Source: Legionella sp. W10-070
GTDB taxonomy: Bacteria; Pseudomonadota; Gammaproteobacteria; Legionellales; Legionellaceae
NCBI RefSeq assembly: GCF_900640175.1
Contig: NZ_CAAAJC010000012.1
Coordinates: forward strand, 39,606 to 103,605
DNA length: 64,000 nt
Reading direction: 5' to 3'
The position numbers were made by a program, and so were the translations under genes. How positions within the stretch are numbered: position 1 is the stretch's first letter; each line of letters opens with the position of its first letter. Shown here one piece after another: positions 50,594 through 60,452 of the stretch. Below the pieces are notes generated by a model. That model ran no database searches. It saw nothing but the letters and a program-made list of their open reading frames with translations, and was not told the DNA's origin.

Positions 50594-51352
50594 ATGAAGA
50601 GATGGCTTATAGGACTATTATTTCTGGCAACCAATGTATTTGCACAACCATTAATCACCAAAGTCATCCAGCTTCATTATCAGTCCGCGGATAATGTCGT
50701 TAAATTAATTCAACCACTCCTGCAGGAAGGTGAGCAGGTAACAGGTACAGGACAAACACTGATAGTCAAGGTAAGCCCTGAAACCCTTACCCAATTAAGG
50801 ATAGTCCTGAATAAACTGGATCAACCGCCGGTAACATTTGAAATTACTGTGTTTCAGGGAGATCCTGATTGGCTTAGCGCACAAAACGACAATACGATTG
50901 TGGTAAGTACTTCATCAATTAGCCAGCAACAACGGCGTCAATCTGTTCGGGTAATGAACGGTGAGTCAGCTTTTGTCAGTACCGGACAAGATCAGCCTGT
51001 CTTAAGTTCAGCAGGGATAGGTTGGTTTACCGGGGTCAGCTATGACCGCCGTTTGGTACAAAATGGCTTGCTTGTTGAGCCTGTGTTGCAAGGGCAACAG
51101 GTTAAGCTGACGGTTCGCCGGATTCGTGAGCAAGACAGTAATGTGAGTAATCAACAGTTTGATCAGCAACAGGTAGCCACTACGTTATTAGTACCTTTAA
51201 ATAAATGGGTGCCTTTGGCAAGTGCTCAGGGAGATGCTCCTGCTGCTTCAGATACAGTGGTCATTCGGGCTGGGAACCAGTTTGCTCAAAATTCTACCTT
51301 ATATATAAAGGTCGATGTTGTCCAAAAGACAACATCAGGGGTTCAAAAATAG
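50594..51352 (+). CDS. Secretin N-domain (NolW-like) protein without secretin channel
   Basis: 252 residues with a signal peptide (MKRWLIGLLFLATNVFAQ). Residues about 20-80 form a secretin short N domain (VIQLHYQSADNVVKLIQPLL, LIVKVSPETLTQLRIVLNKL). The rest resembles the first part of a secretin core (GESAFVSTGQDQP, LLVEPVLQGQQVKLTVRRI) but the membrane-spanning barrel is missing at this length. It may act as a periplasmic partner of an outer-membrane complex. Strong AGGAGGG before the ATG. Monocistronic upstream of enolase. Confidence 0.72.
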   Translation: MKRWLIGLLFLATNVFAQPLITKVIQLHYQSADNVVKLIQPLLQEGEQVTGTGQTLIVKVSPETLTQLRIVLNKLDQPPVTFEITVFQGDPDWLSAQNDNTIVVSTSSISQQQRRQSVRVMNGESAFVSTGQDQPVLSSAGIGWFTGVSYDRRLVQNGLLVEPVLQGQQVKLTVRRIREQDSNVSNQQFDQQQVATTLLVPLNKWVPLASAQGDAPAASDTVVIRAGNQFAQNSTLYIKVDVVQKTTSGVQK

Positions 51353-51377
51353 ATTTTATCGATTGGCAATGGCTTGA

Positions 51378-52703
<1,326 letters not shown>

Positions 52704-52818
52704 TTTAAGGGCATGGGTAACTGTTTTTACATTTAGTTTATCTATGGAGCGGTATCGGAGATTCGCAAACATCGATGACAGGTATATAATAAAATAAATT
52801 CGACTTTCTTAGTGAGCC

Positions 52819-53088
52819 ATGCGAACTATCATCGCTATCCTAATATTAGCGTTAATTGGCCTGCAGTATAAACTGTGGTTAGGCGATGGCAGTCTATTGC
52901 AATGGATTAACCTTGAAAAAAAACTGGAAGTTCAAGCCAGGGAAAATGAGAAGCTTCTTGTTCGTAATCGTGCCATGGAAGCAGATATCGCTGAGTTAAA
53001 AAGAGGGGAGCAAGCCTTGGAAGAGCAGGCTCGTCATGAGTTAGGAATGATAAAAAAAGATGAAACTTATTATCAATTTGTAGACTAG
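52819..53088 (+). CDS. ftsB: FtsB, divisome coiled-coil protein
   Basis: 89 residues: short cytoplasmic start, one membrane helix (TIIAILILALIGLQYKLWLG), then a leucine-rich coiled coil (about 30-70) and the conserved EEQARHELGMIKKDETYYQF end. Binds FtsL and FtsQ at the septum. Its stop codon lies inside the first bases of the MITE-like element at 53085-53203. Confidence 0.93.
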   Translation: MRTIIAILILALIGLQYKLWLGDGSLLQWINLEKKLEVQARENEKLLVRNRAMEADIAELKRGEQALEEQARHELGMIKKDETYYQFVD

Positions 53089-53203
53089 TACAACGTTTCA
53101 CTGAATCTATCTCTCAGGTGAAGTGAGGAGCTAAATTGGGCTATGGATTCCCGCCTGCGCGGGAATGACAGTGTAAGACAGAATCAGTGAAACGTTGTAC
53201 TAG
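53085..53203. mobile_element. Nested-palindrome MITE-like element, 119 bp
   Basis: Perfect 20-base inverted repeats CTAGTACAACGTTTCACTGA (53085-53104) and complement (53184-53203), enclosing GATTCCCGCCTGCGCGGGAATGAC, here given as its core TTCCCGCCTGCGCGGGAA. The end sequence TAGTAC...GTTTC is like that of the element at 46224-46391. It starts at the last base before the ftsB stop. Confidence 0.85.
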
Positions 53204-53297
53204 AATTGCAGATGAATTATGCAATTATCAGCAATTGAAACAAACGTGGGGAATTTAGGATAAAATATAAGTAGAGCTAACAACTATTACTGATAGT

Positions 53298-54032
53298 ATG
53301 CCGGATATAAAGCAGCCCCTCGAACATATTATAAATAATATTCAAAAGCGCATAGAAGTTGATCTTGTGATTGGCTCGGGAAATGTGAAATCAGATTTAA
53401 TCAAGACGCAATTCTGGTCGGGCGAGGCTCTTGATCATGCGAGGATGAAGGTTGTTTATGAAAAACAAACAAAAGATTCAAAAAGCAGCTATCAGCACAA
53501 AACAAGCTTATTAAAAAAAGCACCTGATCTCAGTCAAAAAAACCCACTATTTCAATATGCAATATTTGGTAGTAATGGTTTGCTTGCCCGGGCTGGTAAC
53601 TGTCAAGAATTTGTTGGTTTAGCAATCTATTATTTAATCCAACATCCCAAGTTCTCCAAATTTGAAATTGAAGTTATGGAAATGCCTGATTGTTTTGATC
53701 ATGTCTTATTAAGAATCTCTGATGGAAAGACTACGGTTTATTATGATCCCTGGATGAAGATCTCATATCCAGAAGAGCTTTATCCCATCAAAATAAAAGA
53801 AACTAAAAATAGAATTATTGAAAATTTAGAATATGAACGAAAACAGGCTAAAGATGATGATGAGTCAGAAGAGATTTCTGGGATGATTTCTCAGTGCAAG
53901 CAAGAGTCTGAGATAAAACTGTCTAAGGGAGGTTCGTTGAATTATCAACAATTTAAGGACTATTGTAAGCTTTTTATTGAACAGTATTCTTATGGATTGA
54001 AAGAGAATTATCCTGGTTTTTCATTGAATTAG
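53298..54032 (+). CDS. Transglutaminase-like/papain-like Cys protease, candidate effector
   Basis: 244 residues with no signal peptide. Catalytic-type Cys102 (AGNCQEFVGLAIYYL), His135 (DCFDHVLLRI) and Asp150 (TTVYYDPWMK) occur in the order and spacing of transglutaminase-like and HopX/AvrPphE-type effectors. The N-terminal 90 residues and the lysine/glutamate-rich C-terminal 90 residues are of no known family. Monocistronic, with no strong Shine-Dalgarno. In a Dot/Icm-bearing genus this is a plausible effector; host target unknown. A housekeeping peptidase is the main alternative. Confidence 0.72.
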   Translation: MPDIKQPLEHIINNIQKRIEVDLVIGSGNVKSDLIKTQFWSGEALDHARMKVVYEKQTKDSKSSYQHKTSLLKKAPDLSQKNPLFQYAIFGSNGLLARAGNCQEFVGLAIYYLIQHPKFSKFEIEVMEMPDCFDHVLLRISDGKTTVYYDPWMKISYPEELYPIKIKETKNRIIENLEYERKQAKDDDESEEISGMISQCKQESEIKLSKGGSLNYQQFKDYCKLFIEQYSYGLKENYPGFSLN

Positions 54033-54232
54033 CTCTGAGGTTGATTGTGGTTTGATTTGAATTATCGCTTCAGTGAAGTGTCACCTCATATATTTTTTTC
54101 CCAGCGTTCATCTTTGTATCCCACCCTTGCTCCAGTTTGGTCTAAACTTTTATGATGAACAACTGAATTATTTATCTATTAGTACAAAAATCGGATCAGT
54201 AAACAGGATGAAATTACACAGGGAGATGAAAA

Positions 54233-55381
54233 ATGGACTTGCTAACACATGATAACCTGATGAAACTAATAAATTATAACGAGCCTCCCTGCCTGTCTCT
54301 ATACCAGCCGACTCACCGCAGCCATCCGAATAATCAGCAGGATTCTATTCGTTTTAAAAATCTTATAAAAGTAATGGAAGATTCGCTAAAGCAGTATTAC
54401 AGCAAATCAAAAGCCAGGGATATTTTGCAACCATTTTATGAGTTGGCCAACGATTTCACGTTCTGGGAACATAATGACCAGGGATTGGCTGTGCTGGGTG
54501 CAGGGGATTTTTTTCAAATTTATAGATTACCAAGGCCTGTTCCTGAACTGGCGATTGTAGCAGATGATTTTCACATCAAACCTCTGATAAGAATTGTCCA
54601 ATCAGCCGACAGATACCATATTCTTGGGCTTAACCGGCATGAGGTGAAACTATTTGAGGGAAATCGCGATAGCTTGCGTGAAATTGAACTTGACGCAGAT
54701 ATTCCTCTTACTATAGTAGACGCGTTAGGTGATGAGCTGACGACCCCCCATCAAACGGTAGGATCATACGGTCATGGGCCAAGCGGACCAGCTATGTACC
54801 ATGGGCATGGCGGCAAAAAAGAGGAAGTAGATTCAGATGCCTCACGGTTTTTTAAAATTATTGATTCCAAAATTTTGAATTATTATTCACGACCCTCAGG
54901 ATTACCTCTATTATTAGCTGCTCTTCCTGAGCATCACCATCTGTTTCATTCCATTAGTCGCAATCCATTCTTAATAGAAAAGAGTCTGGATATTCACCCT
55001 GATGCGGTTCCTGTAAATACTCTGCGCGAGAAAGCCTGGGAACTGATGAGGACAAATTATTTAAATAAGCTCAATAAACTTATCGAGAAATATAATCAGG
55101 CAAAAGCGCGGAAATTAGGCTCGGATAACTTAAGTGAACTAGGAAAGGCAGTCTTCGATGGTCGTATCTCCGCACTGCTTATTGCGGCAGAGACGCAGGT
55201 AGGGGGGCGTCTGGATCGAGGAACGGGTGACATTCAATCTGATGATTTACAAAATCCCGGTGTTAATGATTTGCTGGATGATTTAGCTGAATTGACATTA
55301 AAAACTGGCGGTGAGGTTGTCGTTGTTCCCAGTGCCAGCATGCCTACAGAAACAGGGGCTGCGGGTATTTTCAGATTTTAA
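54233..55381 (+). CDS. baeRF family 3 (bacterial archaeo-eukaryotic release-factor-like) protein
   Basis: 382 residues of the baeRF3 type: LLTHDNLMKLINYNEPPCLS at the start, GLAVLGAGDFFQIYRLPRPV, YHILGLNRHEVKLFEGNRDS and the C-terminal GGRLDRGTGDIQ, LAELTLKTGGEVVVVPS blocks. This family is distantly related to eRF1/aRF1 and Pelota and is proposed to act on ribosomes in rescue or hibernation. GGAGA precedes the ATG. The next gene, 24 bases on, is a hibernation-factor-like protein, which supports a ribosome role. Confidence 0.83.
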   Translation: MDLLTHDNLMKLINYNEPPCLSLYQPTHRSHPNNQQDSIRFKNLIKVMEDSLKQYYSKSKARDILQPFYELANDFTFWEHNDQGLAVLGAGDFFQIYRLPRPVPELAIVADDFHIKPLIRIVQSADRYHILGLNRHEVKLFEGNRDSLREIELDADIPLTIVDALGDELTTPHQTVGSYGHGPSGPAMYHGHGGKKEEVDSDASRFFKIIDSKILNYYSRPSGLPLLLAALPEHHHLFHSISRNPFLIEKSLDIHPDAVPVNTLREKAWELMRTNYLNKLNKLIEKYNQAKARKLGSDNLSELGKAVFDGRISALLIAAETQVGGRLDRGTGDIQSDDLQNPGVNDLLDDLAELTLKTGGEVVVVPSASMPTETGAAGIFRF

Positions 55382-55405
55382 ACAAATAAACACACAGGAG
55401 CAGCA

Positions 55406-55720
55406 ATGAAAATCCAGTTTAACACCAACAATCATATTAATGGGCATCTGCAACTGGAGAAAGAGGTTGAAAGCCAGTTACTGAAGGCATTGGGGCGATT
55501 TGATGCGTATATTACCCGCCTGGAAATTCATCTGGGTGATGAAAACAGCCATAAATCAGGACAGAAAGACAAACGCTGTTTGCTTGAAGCCCGTCTCAAA
55601 AATTACCAGCCCATCGCTGTTAGCGATCATGCGCCAAGCATACAACAGGCAATCACCGGTGCTATCGATAAATTAACGCGCATGCTTGATGACACAATTC
55701 AACGCCTGAATAAAAATTAA
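55406..55720 (+). CDS. HPF/RaiA-type ribosome hibernation factor
   Basis: 104-residue short HPF/YfiA-family protein: beta-alpha-beta-beta-beta-alpha fold with KEVESQLLKALGRFDAYITR (helix 1), CLLEARLKNYQPIAVSDHAP and a basic C-terminal helix (IDKLTRMLDDTIQRLNKN). Binds the 30S subunit near the A and P sites in stationary phase. AGGAG precedes the ATG. Second gene of an operon with the baeRF3 protein. Confidence 0.86.
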   Translation: MKIQFNTNNHINGHLQLEKEVESQLLKALGRFDAYITRLEIHLGDENSHKSGQKDKRCLLEARLKNYQPIAVSDHAPSIQQAITGAIDKLTRMLDDTIQRLNKN

Positions 55721-55748
55721 GAGCCTATACTAAAGTCAACAATATTGC

Positions 55749-56633
55749 TTATACACAAATAAAATCAACAGGTATGCTGGAGGGGGGACTATCCCACAAA
55801 CTAATCACATATCCTCCTCCACCTGAACCGGTTGGTTTAACAGCCAGGGCTCCGGCGTTTAGCAAAAACTTCATATGATGTTGCAGGTTTTCACTGACAA
55901 GTCCCCACTGGCTAAAGCAAGCTGCAGCCTGTTCAATGGCTTCTGCGAGCCTTGGCAAGGATGAGGCTTCATCATTTTCTAAGGCCTGCTGTGCCGTTAA
56001 AACACTGGCATGCATTTGTTTATCAATCGAGGCCGCATGAATGGCATCCGTTTGCCATAATTTTTGCACCTGACTAATACAATGGGAAGTGATGCCAATT
56101 TGTTCACAAGAGGAAAGAAACCAGCAGGGATTCCAGCGCTGTTTTACGGCGGCGGTTGTCCCTTGTTGGAAATAAACGCCCGAATCAGCGGCCACGCCAG
56201 CGATATCTAATCCACTGCTTTGTCCGTGAAACAAATTTTCCAGGTTTTTGGCAAAGGAATAAACCGATTCATCGGCTAACAGTTCTTGCCATGCAAGCCA
56301 GCGTGCTACAGCAACACAAAGGGCAGCTGAAGCACCCATGCCAACACCGATAGGAATGTTACTTTGCAGATGAAAGTAGCCTGTTAAACCATGAAGGGAT
56401 TTACCTAAAAACTGCAACCCTTGTTCTAATACACTCCAAAACAGTAAGTGCATATCGGAGCCGCTGCTTCCCTCGTAGTCAGCACTAAGCTGCGAATTTG
56501 AATACTTAAAGCTCAGGGTTAGTGTTTTTTCTGGGATAGGAAAAACAAGTGCACCATGCCCCCGTAGAACCGCATGTTCGCCAGCAAGAATCCATTTCCC
56601 ATAAGTAGTGGTTTGAAAATCATAAGACATCAT
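55749..56633 (-). CDS. mvk: Mevalonate kinase
   Basis: 294 residues from ATG 56633 (next codon is also ATG). GHMP kinase: AGEHAVLRGHGALVFPIP at the N-terminus, ATP loop IPIGVGMGASAALCVAVA, SGLDIAGVAADSG (catalytic region) and C-terminal VKPTGSGGGGYVI. Phosphorylates mevalonate in isoprenoid synthesis. Its start lies inside the end of the diphosphomevalonate decarboxylase gene, so the two are coupled. Use of the mevalonate route is typical of Legionella and unusual for gamma-proteobacteria. Confidence 0.9.
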   Translation of the reverse strand: MMSYDFQTTTYGKWILAGEHAVLRGHGALVFPIPEKTLTLSFKYSNSQLSADYEGSSGSDMHLLFWSVLEQGLQFLGKSLHGLTGYFHLQSNIPIGVGMGASAALCVAVARWLAWQELLADESVYSFAKNLENLFHGQSSGLDIAGVAADSGVYFQQGTTAAVKQRWNPCWFLSSCEQIGITSHCISQVQKLWQTDAIHAASIDKQMHASVLTAQQALENDEASSLPRLAEAIEQAAACFSQWGLVSENLQHHMKFLLNAGALAVKPTGSGGGGYVISLWDSPPSSIPVDFICV

Positions 56634-57567
56634 AGTTACCAATTAGATAGTCTTGCTTAAATTGCAATGCCATTTCAGTCTGATCCGGTCGATAAAGAAG
56701 ATGAATATTGGGGCCTGCATCCATTGTCACAAGCGGACCATCCCCCTTACGGCTCCAAAGCTCCTGTAAGTTTCGCAGGGCTTGATGGGTTTTTTCGGTC
56801 ATATAAGAAAATGGCTGTTCACAGCTGGTAAATAATTGATGTAAATCCTGGAATTCCCGCCAGCAAATCTGATAAGCACTCTGCCAATCCTGTGATTCCA
56901 ATGCTGCTAAGAGGACTTTTAAATTGGCTGTCGCCCTTTGGCTGCGGGTGGGGTAATGGCTGCTTGTTTTTACCCGTTGATGTGCCTCACTGGAGGATAC
57001 TTTTTTTTCCTCATGACTAATGACAATGACTTGATGCTGCAGTTCTTTATAAGGCAGCTCAATGGCTTTAATTTTATCATCCTCCCAGAAGGCCCATGGT
57101 GAAAAGAATGAGCGGCAGGATGAGCCTGATCCTAGTCGACTTAATTGCGCTTGTATTTCTACAGAAGGAAGGGGTGTGTTGGTTAATTCAGATAAGGCCA
57201 GGGTGGCGCACTTGGTGAGTGCTGCGAAACTCGAAGCGGAACTTGCCAGGCCGCTGCTATGTGGAAAATTGTTTGAAGAGCGCACAATAAAGGCACCATG
57301 ATAATTAAAATAGTCTTTCAGGCGAACCAAATGTTTAAGGAAACGGGTCTGGCTGGCAGGGGATAATTCAAAACTTCCGCCGCCGGGGATTTCCAGCGGC
57401 TCCCAAAAATCTTTTTTACCATTATGGGCTTCAAGTGCGACGCTGCTTAAGAGATTATGCAACGTATAAGATAGCGATGCATTATCCGGTATATTATTGA
57501 TGTCATCTTTTTTGCCCATATATTTGATCAGGGCAATATTAGACGGTGCTTGGGCGAACCATTGCAT
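56620..57567 (-). CDS. mvaD: Diphosphomevalonate decarboxylase
   Basis: 315-residue GHMP-family enzyme that makes isopentenyl diphosphate. Signatures: SNIALIKYMGKKDDINNIPD, the ATP loop SSGLASSASSFAALT, GSGSSCRSFFSPWAFW, and MDAGPNIHLL near the C-terminus. Length normal. Upstream gene of the pair with mevalonate kinase; 18 bases after queE. Confidence 0.94.
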   Translation of the reverse strand: MQWFAQAPSNIALIKYMGKKDDINNIPDNASLSYTLHNLLSSVALEAHNGKKDFWEPLEIPGGGSFELSPASQTRFLKHLVRLKDYFNYHGAFIVRSSNNFPHSSGLASSASSFAALTKCATLALSELTNTPLPSVEIQAQLSRLGSGSSCRSFFSPWAFWEDDKIKAIELPYKELQHQVIVISHEEKKVSSSEAHQRVKTSSHYPTRSQRATANLKVLLAALESQDWQSAYQICWREFQDLHQLFTSCEQPFSYMTEKTHQALRNLQELWSRKGDGPLVTMDAGPNIHLLYRPDQTEMALQFKQDYLIGNYDVL

Positions 57568-57585
57568 AGTCTGTTATCTCCTTAG

Positions 57586-58239
57586 TTAATGACCAGGGGT
57601 GTCATTCCATAAAATTTTATGTAACTGCAATTGAAAACGAACGGGCAATTTGTCGCTAATTATCCAGTCAGCCAGCAGAGTGGGATTTAGCTCATTCCAA
57701 CTGGGGGAAAATAAAAGTTGAACCCGCTCTGATAAATTATAAGTGGTTATTATTTGGCAAGCCCATTCATAATCGTTGCGGTCACATAATACAAACTTGA
57801 TTTGATCGTCTGGTTTAAGATAATCCAGGTTGCGAAATAAATTTTTATCTGACTCTCCTGAAGCCGGTGTTTTTAAATCCATGACGACCATGACCCTTTT
57901 ATCGACCTGGGCAATATCACGGGCGCCACTTGTTTCCAGGGAAACGTTATAACCTGCATCGCATAACGCTTCCAGAAGCGTAATGCATCCTGGCTGAGCC
58001 AAGGGTTCGCCACCGGTGACGCATACAAACTTACATTGATAAGAGGCTACTGTGGCGATAATGCTGTCGACAGGCATGATACTGCCTCCGCTAAAAGCAT
58101 AGGCAGTATCACAATACTGACAGCGTAATGGGCAACCTGTCAGGCGAACAAATACCGTAGGCAGACCTACGGTTACTGATTCACCTTGCAGGGAATGGAA
58201 AATCTCCGTAATGCGTAATTGGTTTTTGCCTTGTTTCAT
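57586..58239 (-). CDS. queE: QueE, 7-carboxy-7-deazaguanine synthase
   Basis: 217-residue radical-SAM enzyme of queuosine biosynthesis. Binding motif CPLRCQYC (Cx3Cx2C) follows the FHSLQGESVTVGLPTVFVRL start (in part), and VTGGEPLAQP supplies the SAM GGE motif. Converts carboxytetrahydropterin to 7-carboxy-7-deazaguanine. Overlaps cpoB by 4 bases. Confidence 0.95.
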   Translation of the reverse strand: MKQGKNQLRITEIFHSLQGESVTVGLPTVFVRLTGCPLRCQYCDTAYAFSGGSIMPVDSIIATVASYQCKFVCVTGGEPLAQPGCITLLEALCDAGYNVSLETSGARDIAQVDKRVMVVMDLKTPASGESDKNLFRNLDYLKPDDQIKFVLCDRNDYEWACQIITTYNLSERVQLLFSPSWNELNPTLLADWIISDKLPVRFQLQLHKILWNDTPGH

Positions 58240-59153
58240 GAAACGCCTAAAGACTCCAGCTTGGTTACCGCCAGTTGTGCAGTTGGGGTATCAGGATAAT
58301 TTCTTAAGACTTCCTGCAACCGTAACCTTGCCTCTTCTGGTTTTCCTGAGGCGGCAAGTGCGTAGCCGATTTTTAAGTTACTGGCTGCTGCCTTGCTTGA
58401 TGAAGGGAACTCTTTGAGGACGACTTCAAAATGACTGATTGCTTTGGAGTAGTCATTTTTAACCAGATAAAGCTCCCCAAGCCAATATTGGGCATTCGCT
58501 GCATAGCCACCTTGAGGATACTGGGCAACATAAGTCTGCATTGCTGATAATGCTTCATCAAATCGTTTGTTTTTTACTAAGTCATATGCTGCAAGATAGC
58601 TGATTTGTTCATCAGCAGGGTTAGCACGAGAAACATTATTCATCGGCTGTATAATGGGTTTTTCTTCAGTGGCTGGTTTCACTGGCTGCTCAGAAAAATT
58701 GTTTTTCGCGACAGTTGGCGCAATGGACAATTGGGCAGACTGCTGTTCGGCAACAGATGGTGCTGAATGAGCCAGGCTGGAGGGATTACGCAAGCGTGCA
58801 TCAAGATCTTTATAGAATGCCAGCTGTTGTTGCTGTAACAATTTTAAATCATGAGCCTGTACTTCCAGCTGGCCTCGCAACTCCTGGAGTTCTTGTTGAA
58901 GCCCTTGCAATTTATCGAGTAAACCTGCGTTAGCAGCATTGCTGTCGCGATTGTCTTGTGCAAGCGCTATCTCTTCTTCATTGCTTATATCATCTAACTG
59001 GGCTTTGGCAACAGGCTGTTCTATCACAGCCTGTTGTTCTTCCAAAATGGCAAAATTTTCGCTGTCGTCAACTACGGGTGCTTCGGCTAAAACCTGCAGG
59101 GGTAAAAGACAAGTAAAGCATAAGCAAAGCAGGAGTCGATGGGATCTAATCAT
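58236..59153 (-). CDS. cpoB: CpoB (YbgF), Tol-Pal-associated periplasmic TPR protein
   Basis: 305 residues: signal peptide (LLLCLCFTCLLPLQVLAEA), an N-terminal coiled coil (KLQGLQQELQELRGQLEVQA), a Pro/Ser-rich linker and three C-terminal TPRs (AAYDLVKNKRFDEALSAMQT, then GGYAANAQYWLGELYLVKND). CpoB coordinates peptidoglycan synthesis with outer-membrane constriction. Downstream of pal with a 4-base overlap. Confidence 0.94.
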   Translation of the reverse strand: MIRSHRLLLCLCFTCLLPLQVLAEAPVVDDSENFAILEEQQAVIEQPVAKAQLDDISNEEEIALAQDNRDSNAANAGLLDKLQGLQQELQELRGQLEVQAHDLKLLQQQQLAFYKDLDARLRNPSSLAHSAPSVAEQQSAQLSIAPTVAKNNFSEQPVKPATEEKPIIQPMNNVSRANPADEQISYLAAYDLVKNKRFDEALSAMQTYVAQYPQGGYAANAQYWLGELYLVKNDYSKAISHFEVVLKEFPSSSKAAASNLKIGYALAASGKPEEARLRLQEVLRNYPDTPTAQLAVTKLESLGVS

Positions 59154-59674
59154 CGGGTTGCCTCATAAGTTAGCTCGACACGACGATTTTGCATACGGGA
59201 TGCCTCGTCATGACCAAACGTTGCGGGACGTTCCTTGCCATAGCTTACAACACGAAGTTGGTTCCTACCTACCCCGGCCATCCGCATAAGTTGAGCCACG
59301 GTGTTGGCACGGCGCTCGCCCAGCGCTATATTATATTCACGACTGCCCCGTTCATCCGTATGTCCTGCCAAAAGGACACGTGCTCCTGGATGGGACTTTA
59401 AATACTCTGATTGGGCATTAAGCGAAGCCGTATATTTAGGATTAAAAGAGCTGTCATCATAAGCAAACAGATAAATCTGGTTATGTGGTGCTTGGGTTGT
59501 ATAGGATTCGCCAGGCTCCTGACCGGCAAAGCGGCTCAATTGTCCTAAACCATGAGCAGAAGCACCGCCATTTATTCCGATACCATCAGCACTGCCAGGG
59601 GTTCTTGAGCAGGCTGCAATTACTATCGCGCCGGCAGCAACAAGTCCCAACTTAGCAAACGATCTGGCTTTCAT
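59150..59674 (-). CDS. pal: Pal, peptidoglycan-associated lipoprotein
   Basis: 174 residues from ATG 59674 (AGGAG upstream; a frame to 59719 is not needed). Lipobox IAAC after a hydrophobic leader (LGLVAAGAIVIAACS), then the OmpA-like peptidoglycan-binding domain AGHTDERGSREYNIALGERR. Tethers the outer membrane to peptidoglycan in the Tol-Pal system. tolQRAB is not in the window. Confidence 0.95.
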   Translation of the reverse strand: MKARSFAKLGLVAAGAIVIAACSRTPGSADGIGINGGASAHGLGQLSRFAGQEPGESYTTQAPHNQIYLFAYDDSSFNPKYTASLNAQSEYLKSHPGARVLLAGHTDERGSREYNIALGERRANTVAQLMRMAGVGRNQLRVVSYGKERPATFGHDEASRMQNRRVELTYEATR

Positions 59675-59834
59675 CCTCTTTTTCTCCTTTAATTCTTGAT
59701 ATTGCGTTATTTTTGGCAACTATTTACCGGCGATAAGCCATGTAGTGCCACTTTTAAACTAAAATGCCATAATGGCGGCTCATTGTACAATTGTTTTACC
59801 TGTTTCGCTATCTCTGGCTTTGGAGTAAAGATCC

Positions 59835-60452
59835 TTATTTTTGCGGTGCATCCTGCTTAACATGCATCACTATAAAATTAGTTAGCTCTGTAGTAAACAG
59901 TTCTGTTGCACGGTTTGCTGCCAGCACTCCGCCATAAGGCGAATCTATTGGACAGGTTACCTGAGGGCAGATAATCCGTGAGGCAATGATCCGATTGTCA
60001 TCAACACGGGTTAACACCGCTTTGACAACCAGATGAATCCTGCTTGGTTTAGTCAAAAAGCTTTGCTGCAGTTCAATTAGTTGGGTATCTAGCCGATAAT
60101 CGGTGGTTTCCGAGCTTGGGCTTGAGGCGACCGCATGAAAATAACCACTGCAATTTAAGCTCTGGACAATCAGGGGTAGAAGCATCTCTGCCGGCGGGTC
60201 TACCCAGGCATTATGGACAAACGGCATTAATTCGAAGGGTTTTTTGGTATATAGCATTTCTTCTGTTTTATAGCCCGCTGCTGCAACGGGTGTATTGACA
60301 AAAATAGAATATTTAGTTGCTTTACCTGCCATTTGCTTTTTGCTATAGGCTGCTAATTTATACTGGCTGGTAACCAGCGGTTTAACGGCGCAACCTATCA
60401 AGAGGAAATGAATGCAGAGTAGCAACCAAAGGTTGAATTTTTTCACAATCAT
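59835..60452 (-). CDS. ABC-type transport auxiliary lipoprotein of the MCE system
   Basis: 205 residues; lipobox LIGC after a leader (LWLLLCIHFLLIGCAV). The body matches the LptC-distant ABC_trans_aux (PqiC-like) lipoprotein family (TSQYKLAAYSKKQMAGKATK and later LDTQLIELQQSFLTKPSRIH). It is the last gene of the four-gene MCE lipid-transport operon, overlapping the MCE gene by 4 bases. Probably the outer-membrane or periplasmic component of that transporter. Confidence 0.82.
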   Translation of the reverse strand: MIVKKFNLWLLLCIHFLLIGCAVKPLVTSQYKLAAYSKKQMAGKATKYSIFVNTPVAAAGYKTEEMLYTKKPFELMPFVHNAWVDPPAEMLLPLIVQSLNCSGYFHAVASSPSSETTDYRLDTQLIELQQSFLTKPSRIHLVVKAVLTRVDDNRIIASRIICPQVTCPIDSPYGGVLAANRATELFTTELTNFIVMHVKQDAPQK

